The position numbers were made by a program, and so were the translations under genes. From positions 6,882,001 to 6,946,000 of the forward strand of contig JBHGNT010000004.1 in the NCBI GenBank assembly GCA_043228905.1: 64,000 nt of DNA, read 5' to 3'. Shown in pieces: positions 43,801 through 53,653 of this stretch; within the stretch, counting starts at the first letter, position 1; each line of letters opens with the position of its first letter. This stretch comes from Azolla caroliniana. Its lineage: Eukaryota; Polypodiophyta. Under the pieces are notes generated by a model. It saw only the letters and a program-made list of their open reading frames with translations, ran no database searches and was not told the DNA's origin.

Positions 43801-45586
43801 GAATTCGCGCCGAATTCCCATTTGTTGTAGATAACCGTTGAATTGACCGGAAAAGTACTCTTTCCCGCCATCCGACCGCAGGCACTTGATGTTTCGTCCA
43901 ATTTCGGCTTCCACGAACCCTTTGAGGTCCCGGAAACAATCGAAGACTTCGCTCTTCCTCTCAATGAGGTAGATCCACGTGTGTCGTGTGTGGTCGTCGA
44001 TGAAGGAGACGAAATATCGGCTCCCGCCAAGACTAACGTTTTGTGCTGGCCCCCATACATCAGAGTGTATAAGGTCGAGCTTGTTCCGGCTCCGGTTTCG
44101 CTCGTTGGGGAAGGGAAGTCGGTGTTGCTTCCCGAGCTAGCAGGCTTCACAAATTTGTGCTTTTCGGCCACTAAATTTGGGCAATCCGAACACTACCTGT
44201 TTCGTTTGCAGGTCTTGAAGCCGCTGGTAATTGACGTGGCCTATCCGCTTATGCCACAAGTCGATGTCCGACTCGGTTTTTCTTCCCTTTGCGAACATTG
44301 CGGTGCCGCCGTCAGTGGAGTCGAGGATGAACATCCTCCCGTCTCTGCGCCCTTGCGCAATCACACGGCCTTCTTCCTCAATGAAGCACCCGAGGTGTGT
44401 AAACCGAACCTCCATCCCTTGGTCGACGATCTGTCCGACCGAGACCAAGTTCTTTGTGATTGTCAGAACGTGCAACACGTTCATGAGTTTCCCTTTCTGC
44501 CCGACATGGCTAAGGGGAACTTCTCTGACATTTGCGATCGGATGCAGAGTGTCGTCTCCAGTTGCGACTACTCCAGGTTGTATCGGTTTTTCAAGGTATG
44601 AGAACCACTCCTTATGGCTTGTCATGTGGTTTGACGCGCCGGAGTCTACGTACCACACCTCGTCCAATCTCGGGGTGCTTTGTTTCATTGAGTTTTCTTC
44701 GTGTCTCGTCACAAAGATAGACCCTTCTCCAGCTCTCCCGGAGTCTTTGGCGTAGTGCGATCCCGGAGTCTTCGTGGCCTTTCTTGCCACAGTACCAACA
44801 CTCCGCGATGGCCTTCCCTTGCCGGTTCTCATCGCTTCGACTCCCCCTGTTTCCGGAGGGTCCGAAGTTGCTGTCGGCATCACTTCGGTGCCTTCTTCCT
44901 TGATCTCGTCGGCCGCATCCATTGCGCGCCGACTCGCCTCGTCCACCACGTCCACGGGGCCTATCTCCCTCCGTGTACAGCATTTTGCTGTCAGTGTGCG
45001 TGCTTGTAGACGCACCCGCGTGGTTCTCATCTACCAGGAGCATTGACTGTAAGTCAAAAAAGGACGACGTATTCTCCCGGGTACACACAGCCGTTCGGAA
45101 CGCTCCGAACTTCGACGCCAAACCTCCGAGACAGATCTGGACCATCTCGCTCTCCTCGATGTTCACGTCTATGGAGGCGAGGGAGTTGCAGATATCCTTG
45201 ATCTTCGAGGTATAGTTCGCCACCGACAAGTCGCGTTGTCGTAGGTTGCTCAACTCCTGTCGGAGCTGAAGCTTCCTAGCTGTGGTGCTCGCGGCGAAAA
45301 TCTTCTTCAGATTTTCCCACGCACCCTTCGGCGTCTTTGCATCCCGAATATAGCTCAATAGCTGTTCGTCCACACACGACGCAAAGCAGTATAATACCCT
45401 GCTCGCCGATTGCTCCCATGACAGGAAGTCTCTGTGTGTCGATTCGGGTGCCGCGTCATTAGCTCCTTCGACATAACTCCAGTAGCCGTGCCCGAGCAGG
45501 TACTGGTGCATCTTGTAGGACCAAGACGCGTAGTTGGTTCTGTCGAGCTTCTCTGTTGGAAGCGAGCTCACCATGTCTCTATCCAT
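40822..45586 (-). pseudogene. Copia C gag-pol with C-terminal extension
   Basis: Gag starts at 45586 (MDRDMVSSLPTEKLDRTNY) and reaches a zinc knuckle (CWYCGKKGH) that is broken by a frame change near 44780. The next frame holds protease DSGASNHM (near 44635), GAG-pre-IN (LWHKRIGHVNYQR), a TAG at about 44137-44139 where CEAC is normally followed by Gln, then integrase (43914-42817; YTPEQNGVAERKNR). RT is split across frames (42792-42478; 42406-41741, YVDDLVITGADL). RNase H lies at 41838-41375 ([12 protein letters not shown]). After RHLDVPSL the frame continues for about 175 more residues, highly charged and Arg-rich, through the PPT and ends at the TGA in the first bases of the LTR. Confidence 0.85.
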
Positions 45587-45646
45587 CGTTCTTCTTATTC
45601 TTCTTCGTCAAGCTGTGTTGGCTGCAGAGAGGTTCTCAACCCTCAC

Positions 45647-45658
45647 GCTCTGATACCA
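45647..45658 (-). other. Primer-binding site of copia C (tRNA-iMet type)
   Basis: The minus strand reads TGGTATCAGAGC directly at the LTR end. Confidence 0.9.
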
Positions 45659-46046
45659 TGTAGAAAGTAGCGTGCGGAAGCAAGTATGAAGACCGAACAG
45701 AAGAGAGGAAACTCAGGTTCAATGGAGAGCTTGAGCTTACACGGTATACACAGGAGAGACAGAGAGAGAGAAACACAAAAACTATATTCAACAATAATAC
45801 TCAATCTGTACATAAGACGTGCTTCAGTGAACACTTTTATACAAGTCCTAGAAGGACTGACCGAAGTACTGATAGTACTTCAATGCTCATTAAGAGCTCC
45901 TACACTAACTCCCAAATATATTCCTCACGGAATATCTTTCCTAACGGCATCCCGGTTTACGCACTCGGCCTAACCGATCGGTCCCAACCGATCCGGTCCT
46001 TGGCTTCTTCAGCTGATCCAGCCGATGTTGAGCTTGTCTCTCAACA
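45659..46046 (-). repeat. 5' LTR of copia C
   Basis: 388 bp, about 98% identical to 40440-40827 by eye. Confidence 0.93.
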
Positions 46047-46103
46047 GAACCCATATCCTTCATCGCGAAGGACTTGCTCATGGCCTTCTTCAAGCTTTCG
46101 ATT

Positions 46104-46274
46104 TGTTGGGAAACTAGTCCGGATTAGAACCGGACAAGCCAGATTGGACGAAACAAACTGGATGGATCCAGAAGGTACCTTGACATTCATATTTGTAAAT
46201 AACCCCAAAGTTATATATGTATAAATAGAACTAGGGAACACTACTAAAAATGAGTAGTTGTGGTTATGTGTGTT

Positions 46275-46310
<36 letters not shown>

Positions 46311-46567
46311 CATTTTTTGTTGTAACCGTCGTTCACAAAGATAGAGCTCGAGGTCATTCCCTCAGAGTCTCACACTGTAATATCTCTCCTCATAGTGGTT
46401 CAGTTTAGAGTCTACGAACTCCCATGGTTTTGCCTCCTTGAGGGTTTCCATGTAAAAATCTTGTGTTGTTTCGTTTGACTGTGTAAGTGCATTCATCATT
46501 ATATCCGATTTCTGTTTCTTTCATAGAGTGATTGAGACTCGGTTGTGGTCGAGCACTATTTCTATCA
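46104..46567 (+). repeat. 5' LTR of copia G
   Basis: TG...CA ends, with a shared CATATTTGTAAATAACC-type stretch linking it to copia A's LTR family. The end is inferred from the adjacent primer site. Confidence 0.6.
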
Positions 46568-46608
46568 AATTAGTATCATAACGATTTGGTTTCAAGCCTA
46601 AATAGAAA

Positions 46609-48063
46609 ATGGAAGATTCATTCGACGACATGTTCAAGCTCACCGGCTCCAACTACTCAGTGTGGAAGTCAGAGATGAGAGACATGCTGGTGGTAAAAGA
46701 TCTTTGGCTGCCGGTATAGTTTAGAGATGCAAAACCGGACAAAATAGATGTGTCAACCTCGGAGGTGATGCACATGAAGATGACAACCTACATTCGATGC
46801 TTCATCGACATGAGCCTGTATAACAACTTCAATGAGGAGAAGAAATCCCACGAGCTCTGGGAGAAGATATGCATCATGTTTGAGAACAAGAATGTTGTGA
46901 ATCGAGCCTCGGTCTTTCGAAAGTTAGTGAGACTAAGATATCAAGATGGCTCCAACATGGCGGATCATATGAATGCCTTCCAGGGCTTATAAATCAGACA
47001 ACCTCGCTAGAGGTACCTCTAGCTGACGAGGTACTCGCCTTGTTGCTTCTCGGTTCCCTCCCGGATAGCTGGGAGACGTTGATTGTCACGCTGGGCAATG
47101 CCGGGCCGGAAGGTAAACACCTATCCCTAGCGAGAGTAAAATCAAGCTTGCTAAATGAAGAGGCTCATCAGAAAGACAAGGAGGTGATCTCCGTCTCAAA
47201 AGTGGGTGGTCAACTTCAGAGCGTCATTCCATCTTACACCCGACCGGAAGTACTTCGCATCCTACAGAGCCAAGGATCACGACTGTGTAAGGATGGGAAA
47301 TGAAGGTGCATGCCGAATTGTCGGCATAGGAGACATATGGCTGACGACGTCAACCGGGTGCAAATTGTTTCTGAAAGACGTTTGACAAGTTCCGGAAGTT
47401 CGGTTGAACCTGATATTAGCCGGTTATCTGGATGATGAATGCTACATGGGTAGCATCCGAAAACGGAGTCATGAAGTTAAGCAAAGGAAGCCTGATCGTA
47501 GCTCGAGCCCGGAAGATCAACACACTATACCTGATGCATGCCTAGATTGGTCGGGAAGACGTAAATGTGGCAGCGGATACTGTTGGTGAGATGTGGCACA
47601 AGAGGTTGTGCCACATGAGTCAGAAAGGGATGCAATGGCTTGCTGAAGATAACCTCATTCCGGAGGTGAAGGACGTGCATCTTGAGAAGTGCACCTACTG
47701 TTTGGCCGGAAAACAGAATGAAACCTCTTTCCGGTCAAGGCCACCAACAAGTCGGAAAGAACCACTGGAGCTCGTGCATACCGATGTATGCCAAGTGGAC
47801 ACGAAGTCACATGTTGGGTCGCAGTACTTCGTGATGTTCATAGATGACCACAATTGGAAGTTGTGGGTCTCACCGCTGAAGACAAAGGATCAAGTACTGA
47901 CCATCTTCAAGGAGTTCCACATGAGAGTGGAAAGAGAAACAGACCGGAAGCTGAAGGCAATTTGAGTCGACAACGGTGGAGAGTACCAGGGGTAGTTTGA
48001 GGAATACTGCAGGTCAAAAGGAATCCAACACGAATTTACCATGACGAAGACGCCAGAGTTGAA
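46609..48063 (+). pseudogene. Copia G gag to integrase, deleted
   Basis: Gag begins at 46609 (MEDSFDDMFKLTGSNYSVWKS), nearly the same as in element B. It has stops near 46719 and 46990. A deletion joins gag (after KEVISVSK) to a point just past the protease active site (ASFHLTPDRK), removing the zinc knuckle and the catalytic Asp. GAG-pre-IN (MWHKRLCHMSQKGM) and the start of integrase (VMFIDDHNWKLW) follow. The frame ends at TPELNN where F interrupts it. Confidence 0.8.
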
Positions 48064-48066
48064 CAA

Positions 48067-48209
48067 TGTCACGGTTTTCGTGATTATGTGTCGAAATGGG
48101 GCGGGACCACCAGGGACCCGGACCAAGGAGCCGGTGTGAGATGTTTTCGTGACACTAATCCTATGGGTCCTCATCATCTTTTGCTGCATAAGATCTTCTA
48201 TATTCATCA
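48067..48209 (+). repeat. Probable 5' LTR of copia F
   Basis: Bounded by the end of G coding sequence on the left and a primer site two bases after its right end. The boundary is inferred because no partner LTR is in the window. Confidence 0.5.
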
Positions 48210-48429
48210 TTTGGTATCAGAGTGACCTTGTTGTCGAACGACAACAAATAGCAAGAGAGAAACTATCTGGCTAAAAGAAAAGATCAGGTCGGTAGAAATT
48301 TCTTTTCTAGAAGATGGCATCACAATTTGGCATAAGTGTAGAAATCTAGAAGTTCGATGGAAAGAACTTTGTCCTCTAGAAAGAAATGATGTGCGATGTC
48401 TTAATCATCCGGTGGCAAGTGTCATGGCA

Positions 48430-48483
48430 AGACTCGAACCCATGACTTTATGCTACATGGGTCGAGCTCTTACCATTAGATTA
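48430..48483 (-). other. tRNA-like module in the E 5' LTR (box A and box B)
   Basis: On the minus strand, box A is TAATCTAATGG (48473-48483, one mismatch to consensus) and box B is GGTTCGAGTCT (48430-48440). A second copy occupies the 3' LTR at about 53664-53717. Confidence 0.6.
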
Positions 48484-48597
48484 GGAATTGTATTTTGTAG
48501 GATATTATTTTCATTTATACTTTATCATAGAAAATTGATGTATATTCCAGATCTCTCTGGAACATTCTAGAAGCTTCAAGATTATTCCTAAAAACAC

Positions 48598-48606
48598 TAT
48601 AAAAGG
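48598..48606 (+). promoter_or_regulatory. TATA box of gypsy E
   Basis: TATAAAAGG, 33 bases upstream of the AAATTGGTTCAA segment. The same arrangement is in the 3' LTR and, on the minus strand, in D. Confidence 0.75.
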
Positions 48607-48630
48607 AGGCACAAGGCATTGTTTTGAACC

Positions 48631-48642
48631 AAATTGGTTCAA
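48631..48642 (+). other. Predicted RNA 5'-end self-primer segment of gypsy E
   Basis: AAATTGGTTCAA, at the distance from the TATA box where transcription should start. It is the exact complement of the sequence at 48853-48864. Confidence 0.65.
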
Positions 48643-48852
48643 CGCCAGTCTTAAGCCTCTTAACCGCTTGTACTTATCTTTTCACATAATATATAGTTGT
48701 TGTCATCATCTCTCTCATTCTCGCTATCTCTCTCTCTCTCCTCTTCTCACTTCCTCTCTCGGGAATCTTATGCAGTCCCGTCCTCTTAGTACTAATAGTA
48801 CTGCTGTTCATAGTACTAATTCCATCTCTGTTTTAGTACTATTCCTGACAGT

Positions 48853-48864
48853 TTGAACCAATTT
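48853..48864 (+). other. Putative self-priming site (PBS) of gypsy E
   Basis: TTGAACCAATTT, two bases after the 5' LTR. There is no TGG-initial tRNA complement here. Confidence 0.75.
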
Positions 48865-48918
48865 CTCCTCTAGCCTACTTGTCACTCTCCCTCATCCTCC
48901 TACCCTTTTCCCTATACT

Positions 48919-50076
48919 ATGGCTACTGTTAGCGCCCAAGAATACCAATCCGTTTTCTCTGAGCTACAGTGCCTAAAAGAAAAGTTTGTTGCCCTGGAAC
49001 AAGAAAACCAACGGCTGATAGGGGATCTGCAACAAATCGCTCTAGAAAAACAACAAACGCAACAACAACATGGGGAGTTAGCGTTACGGGTACAACAACT
49101 CGAAGCAGCGTTGCAACAACAAGGATCCAGTCCCCAAGGGTTTCATAAAGAGCCCAAGATTGGACTTCCTGTGAAATTTGATGGAACGCGTTCGCAATTC
49201 CGGGGATTCCTTAATCAGGTACGCTTAGTCATCCAGATGCATCCTTCCCGATATCCCACTGATGCATCTCGAGTCGGCCTAATAGGCACGCTACTTAGCG
49301 GCTCAGCCTTGGCATGGTTTGCTCCGCTTCTAGAAAAACAATCACCCTTACTTAATAACTTTGAAGATTTTATTGGTGAGTTTAAAGCCTGCTTTGGAGA
49401 CACCGACAGCATCAGGACGGCGATCAACAAGATCCGGCGATTGCGTCAAGGCGATCGTCCAGCCTCTGCCTACGCGGCGGATTTCCGCCTACTTGCTTCA
49501 GATATACCCTGGGATGATCAAGCACTAATGGAGCAGTTTCGCTATGGCTTGCGAAACGATGTCAAAGATCTACTTCTAACTTTCCCCGAAGAACCAAAGT
49601 CTCTTACGGAGGCAATCAGTCAGGCAGTTCGATGTGACAACCGCCTTTTTGAACGGCGTTCAGAACGTCAATTACAGATACCACGCTCTAGGCCAGAGCC
49701 CACTTACGCCGCAGTCGCGGCTAAACCGTTTGCACGAGACACACCTCAAGCAAATACTTCGACACCGATGGAGATCGATACCATGCGTCGACGCGGCCCG
49801 TTATCGGAAGAAGAAAAGCAACGACGACGTGCCAATCGATTATGTCTTTATTGCGGTGGACCAGGACATATCGCCATCAATTGTCCCCATAGGCCAAGAA
49901 GACAGGTAAATCAAATCGTCGCCTGTACTAAACCTGAGTCAATTCTTCCCTTTGGAGTGTCTGATAGTATTAATAGTACTAATAGAGTGTCAGATAGTAT
50001 TCATAGTACTAATAGCCCAAGTATCTCAAATAAATTTGAAATCCTTAGTCAATTAGATGAAGAGTTAAACGATTGA
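48919..50076 (+). CDS. gag: Gypsy E Gag
   Basis: A 385-residue structural protein, uninterrupted. The ATG at 48919 follows a 68-base leader. Residues about 10-70 form a Gln/Glu/Leu-rich coiled coil. The capsid region at about 85-240 contains [17 protein letters not shown] and [20 protein letters not shown], followed by [14 protein letters not shown] single CCHC knuckle lies at 309-322 ([14 protein letters not shown]). The capsid motifs recall the Tf1/sushi group and the mammalian genes derived from it more than plant chromovirus Gag, as far as I can judge from memory. It ends in TGA at 50074-50076 within the frameshift window. Confidence 0.93.
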   Translation: MATVSAQEYQSVFSELQCLKEKFVALEQENQRLIGDLQQIALEKQQTQQQHGELALRVQQLEAALQQQGSSPQGFHKEPKIGLPVKFDGTRSQFRGFLNQVRLVIQMHPSRYPTDASRVGLIGTLLSGSALAWFAPLLEKQSPLLNNFEDFIGEFKACFGDTDSIRTAINKIRRLRQGDRPASAYAADFRLLASDIPWDDQALMEQFRYGLRNDVKDLLLTFPEEPKSLTEAISQAVRCDNRLFERRSERQLQIPRSRPEPTYAAVAAKPFARDTPQANTSTPMEIDTMRRRGPLSEEEKQRRRANRLCLYCGGPGHIAINCPHRPRRQVNQIVACTKPESILPFGVSDSINSTNRVSDSIHSTNSPSISNKFEILSQLDEELND

Positions 50077-50108
50077 GTCCAGCCAAAATAGGAGCCATTT
50101 GGTTGGAC
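50061..50108 (+). promoter_or_regulatory. -1 ribosomal frameshift signal between gag and pol of gypsy E
   Basis: The pol frame opens after a stop at 50058-50060, leaving a 16-base overlap with gag. Within it lies the heptamer G TTA AAC (50064-50070, spaced by the gag frame). Six bases later an 11-bp stem begins: GTCCAGCCAAA (50077-50087) pairs with TTTGGTTGGAC (50098-50108) with one G-U pair and a 10-base loop. Heptamer, spacer and stem all match known -1 signals. Confidence 0.8.
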
Positions 50109-53100
50109 AGCAGCCCTAGATCTGTACAGCCCATTAGTGGTTCCATTCCTTCCAAGCAAGTTAGCAATGTGTTCCTAGCCCAAGTCATTGTTAGTACTAA
50201 AAGTACTCCCCCAGTACCCGTCCTAGCACTTTTAGATTCCGGAGCTAATTCCTGTTTTATGGATCGAAATTTTGCCCAAGCTTCTCAGATATCCTTAAGA
50301 AAACTTCCTTGTCCCGCATCTGTAGTGGTCATTGATGGTCGTCCCATTGCTTCCGGGAATATTGTAGAAGAATCAGAACCCATTCAAGTTGTCCTAGGTA
50401 GTTTTGTGTGTATAATATCATTTAATATAATTAGTAGTCCAGAGCATCCCATTGTCCTAGGATTACCTTGGCTTGAATTACATAATCCAGCCATAGATTG
50501 GAGAACAAGAGAAGTCCGATATCGACCACCCCAAGAAACAACTCACCGAGTTTCGACCATTTCACTCCATCAACTACGCGAAGAAGGACCCAAGGAGGCA
50601 ATGTTCCTATTTGCCATATCAGTACATCCTTCTAGCACTATTAAGGACTCCTCAATACAACTTCCGGCAAAATATCATCCTTATGCCGATGTATTTGACA
50701 AGGTAAAAGCCGGTACCCTTCCTCATCACCGTCCCTATGACTGTCCCATCGATTTACAACCAGGAACCGAGCCACCATGGGGACCAATTTACAACTTGTC
50801 ACCCACAGAGTTAGAAGTCCTTCGAGCCTACATAGAGGAGAACTTGGCAAGCGGGTTCATCCGTCATTCGAAATCTCCGGCCGGTGCACCCATCTTCTTT
50901 GTCAAGAAGAAAGATGGCTCACTTCGTCTTGTCGTTGATTACCGCGGATTGAATAAAGTCACCATCCGGAATAGGTATGCACTTCCTCTTATATCAAGTC
51001 TTTTAGAGCGAGTTAATGGTGCCAAGTTTTTTACTAAAATCGACCTACGAGGAGCGTATAATCTCGTGCGGATCCGACCGGGAGATGAGTGGAAGACCGC
51101 TTTTCGCACGCGGTATGGGCATTTCGAGTATACTGTTATGCCGTTTGGCCTAACCAATGCACCCGCAGTCTTCCAACACATGGCAAATGATATATTCAGA
51201 GACCTCTTGGATATCTGTTTGATCATTTATCTGGATGATCTGTTGATTTATTCGAAGACCTAGGAAGAGCACGATTCTCATGTACTATTAGTACTAAAGC
51301 GACTCCGCGAGAATGGTCTTTATGCCAAGCTAGAGAAATGTAGCTTTGACTGCAAGCAAGTGGAATTTCTAGGCTACGTCATCTCCTCAAAGGGCATCGC
51401 CATGGATCCAGCTAAAATCCAAACTGTACTAGAGTGGCAAATTCCACGGTCGGTACGAGATGTACAATGTTTTCTAGGCTTTGCTAACTTCTACCGTAAG
51501 TTTATACAGGATTACTCGAAGATTATTTTACCTCTCACACAACTTACGAAGAAGGGCCAAGCATTTCTTTGGTCCATCGAAGCAGATATGGCTTTTCGGC
51601 ATCTTAAGAAAGCCTTTACATCAGCACCGATTCTAGCTCATGTGGATACAAGCAAACCATTCATCATGGAGGCCGACGCATCAGATTTCGCCCTCGGTAG
51701 CATCCTTTCTCAACAAGGCGATAAAGAAGAGTTGCATCCGGTGGCTTTCCATTCACGCAAATTCAATGTCGCAGAAATCAACTACGAAATACATGACAAG
51801 GAGTTATTAGCCATCGTGGATTCATTTGTACAATGGCGGCATTTCTTAGAGGGCTCTCCACATCAGGTCATTGTCTTTAGCGATCATAAAAATCTTGCTT
51901 ATTTTCAGAACGCTCGCGTACTAAATCGACGGCAAGCTCGGTGGGCGCAATTCCTCACGTGTTTCAACTTCGAAATCACATATCGACCGGGGAAGCAGCA
52001 AGGAAAAGCAGATGCACTATCACGGCGTTCATATCTTGCACCTCGTCCTGGTGACGCAACATTTGATAATCAAAAGCAAGTAATCTTGGGACCAACACGA
52101 TTGCACACGACGCGGATTTTTCACACCCCGATGGATTCACGGATTACCGATGACATACGTGCAACCTTGAAGACGGATAGTTTTGCTCAAGACATCCTGG
52201 CGCACATTGATCCTTCTCGGGCATCCTGTTCTCAGTCTCAACAACCAGGTATTGACTACCGACAATTCGAATATCATGATGGTTTGTTATTCTTTAAAAA
52301 GCGCGTATATGTCCCCGATTGCTCCGGTCGCCTTCAAATCGTCCAACATTGTCACGACACCCATACGGCGGGACATTTCGGTAGTACCAAGACGTTGGAG
52401 TTAGTGCATCGATCTTTTTGGTGGCCCCACATGCGCCGTTTTGTCGACGACTATGTTCGGACCTGTGATGCTTGCTGCCGAGCAAAGATGCCACGACACC
52501 ATCCATATGGCTTGTTGGAACCTTTACCAATTCCAAGTAAGCCATGGCAGTCTATTTGTCTTGATTTTATTACAGATCTGCCGGTCTTGAAGGGGTTCGA
52601 TGCTATCCTAACCGTCGTCGATCGATATACGAAGATGGCACATTTTGTGCCATGTACTAAAGCCATCACTAGCGAGGAAACCACCGCTCTTGTTATGCGT
52701 GAGGTATTTCGGCATCATGGCCTACCAGACAGTATTATCAGTGACCGAGGCCCGCAATTTGTCTCCAAATTTTGGCAGCATCTCTTTAGGATGCTCAAGG
52801 TCTCCTGCAACCTCTCCTCCGGCTACCATCCTCAAACTGACGGACAGGCGGAACGAACAAATCAAACGTTGGAGCAATATCTCCGGTGTTTCCTGAGTTA
52901 TCAACAGGACGATTGGGCCAAGATTCTCCACTTTGCGGAGTTTGCGTATAATAATGCTATTCACTCCTCGACTCGGGTCTCCCCATTTCTCGCTTATACC
53001 GGTTTCCATCCTCGCTGGTCGGTGATCGACACTCCGGAGCTACCTACCAACCCTCGTGCCGAGGACCATTTGGAGAGGCTACGCAAGATCCAGATGGATC

Positions 53101-53642
53101 TCTCTACTCACCTTCGTCATGCTCAACGCACACAGAAGACTTATGCGGATCGTCATCGGATTCCCTCCTCTTTTGCCATCGGAGATCGAGTATGGCTCTT
53201 ACGCCGTCACATCAAGACTACTCGACCGTGCGACAAGTTGGATTATCGACGACTCGGTCCTTTCCGTATTACGGGGAAGATTAATGATGTCACCTTCCGC
53301 TTGGATCTCCCTCCGCAGCTTCAGATACATCCGGTTTTCCATTGTTCTCTTCTTGAACCTTATAAAGCAAACACCATTCCCGATCGTGTGACACCACCGC
53401 CGCCCCCGCTGGAGTTGGACGACGGCCCGGAGTATGAAGTTGCTGCCATCCTCGATTCCAAACTTGTTCGCAACAAACTTTATTACTTGGTCGATTGGCT
53501 CGGTTATAGTCCGAGCGAACGTACTTGGGAACCCGTCGAGAATGTTGCCAATGCACAAGATCTTCTTGCTGATTTCCACCGAAAGTATCCGGACAAACCC
53601 GGTCCGCAGTTAGCGCCGACTCGTTCCACTCGTCGTCTTTAA
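50061..53642 (+). pseudogene. pol: Gypsy E Pol (protease, RT, RNase H, integrase, chromodomain) with one premature stop
   Basis: Counting from the codon at 50073, there are 1,189 residues with one TAG at codon 397 (51261-51263); related element D has Gln there. The protease has DSGANS at 55-60 and [17 protein letters not shown] shows [26 protein letters not shown] and YLDD at 386-389, with the stop 7 codons later. RNase H has EADASDFALG and IHDKELLA. The integrase has an HHCC zinc finger (HFGSTKTLELVH; CDACC) and the catalytic region LDFITDLP ... SDRGPQF ... GQAERTNQ. The module KLDYRRLGPFRI precedes the chromodomain at about 1120-1170 (EYEVAAILD; YLVDWLGYSPSERTWEP). It is expressed by frameshift from gag and lacks its own ATG. 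If the stop is not suppressed, RT is truncated. Confidence 0.93.
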
Positions 53643-53653
53643 GGGGGAGATAG

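Larger units (their letters stand above)
40440..46046 (-). mobile_element. Copia element C, complete and recent
   Basis: The TSD GAACC lies at 40435-40439 and 46047-46051, within copia A. Both LTRs are 388 bp (40440-40827, 45659-46046) and differ at about seven positions by eye. The PBS (iMet type) is at 45647-45658 and the PPT at 40828-40842. The pol ORF carries an unusual charged C-terminal extension. Gag and pol contain a few frameshifts and at least one stop, so this copy is probably not autonomous. Confidence 0.92.
27997..46103 (-). mobile_element. Copia element A (host of the nest), fragmented by B, C and G
   Basis: Parts of one minus-strand copia element survive: the 3' LTR (27997-28501), PPT and RNase H/RT (28502-29367), a short RT piece (40404-40439), and a further RT piece (46047-46103). 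Removing B and C joins the pieces in order: KKAMSKSFAMKDMG from the right segment, KQILGM-like residues from the middle, then LWLSQEKYVTKVLQ from the left. Its 5' half is not present; element G begins where A stops. Confidence 0.75.
46104..48066 (+). mobile_element. Copia element G (5' part only), cut by F
   Basis: Starts TGTTGGGAAACTAG inside copia A. The 5' LTR spans about 46104-46567 and contains an AC run (46277-46309). A degenerate primer site (TAGTATCATAACG) follows at 46571. Gag and part of pol run to 48066, where F is inserted. No 3' LTR of G was found. Confidence 0.7.
48420..48850 (+). repeat. 5' LTR of gypsy E
   Basis: TGTCATGG to CCTGACA. TATAAAAGG lies at 48598-48606, and the predicted transcript start is near 48631. 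AGTACT-containing stretches lie near 48787-48840. The first 27 bases form an inverted pair (GTCATGG/CCATGAC) around a box-B-like sequence. Confidence 0.95.

Noticed and set aside
48851-48870. tRNA-type primer-binding site in gypsy E
   Set aside because: A site pairing with a tRNA 3' CCA end should start TGG; this one does not. GTTTGAACC resembles a T-arm complement, but the 12-nt match to the LTR explains it better.
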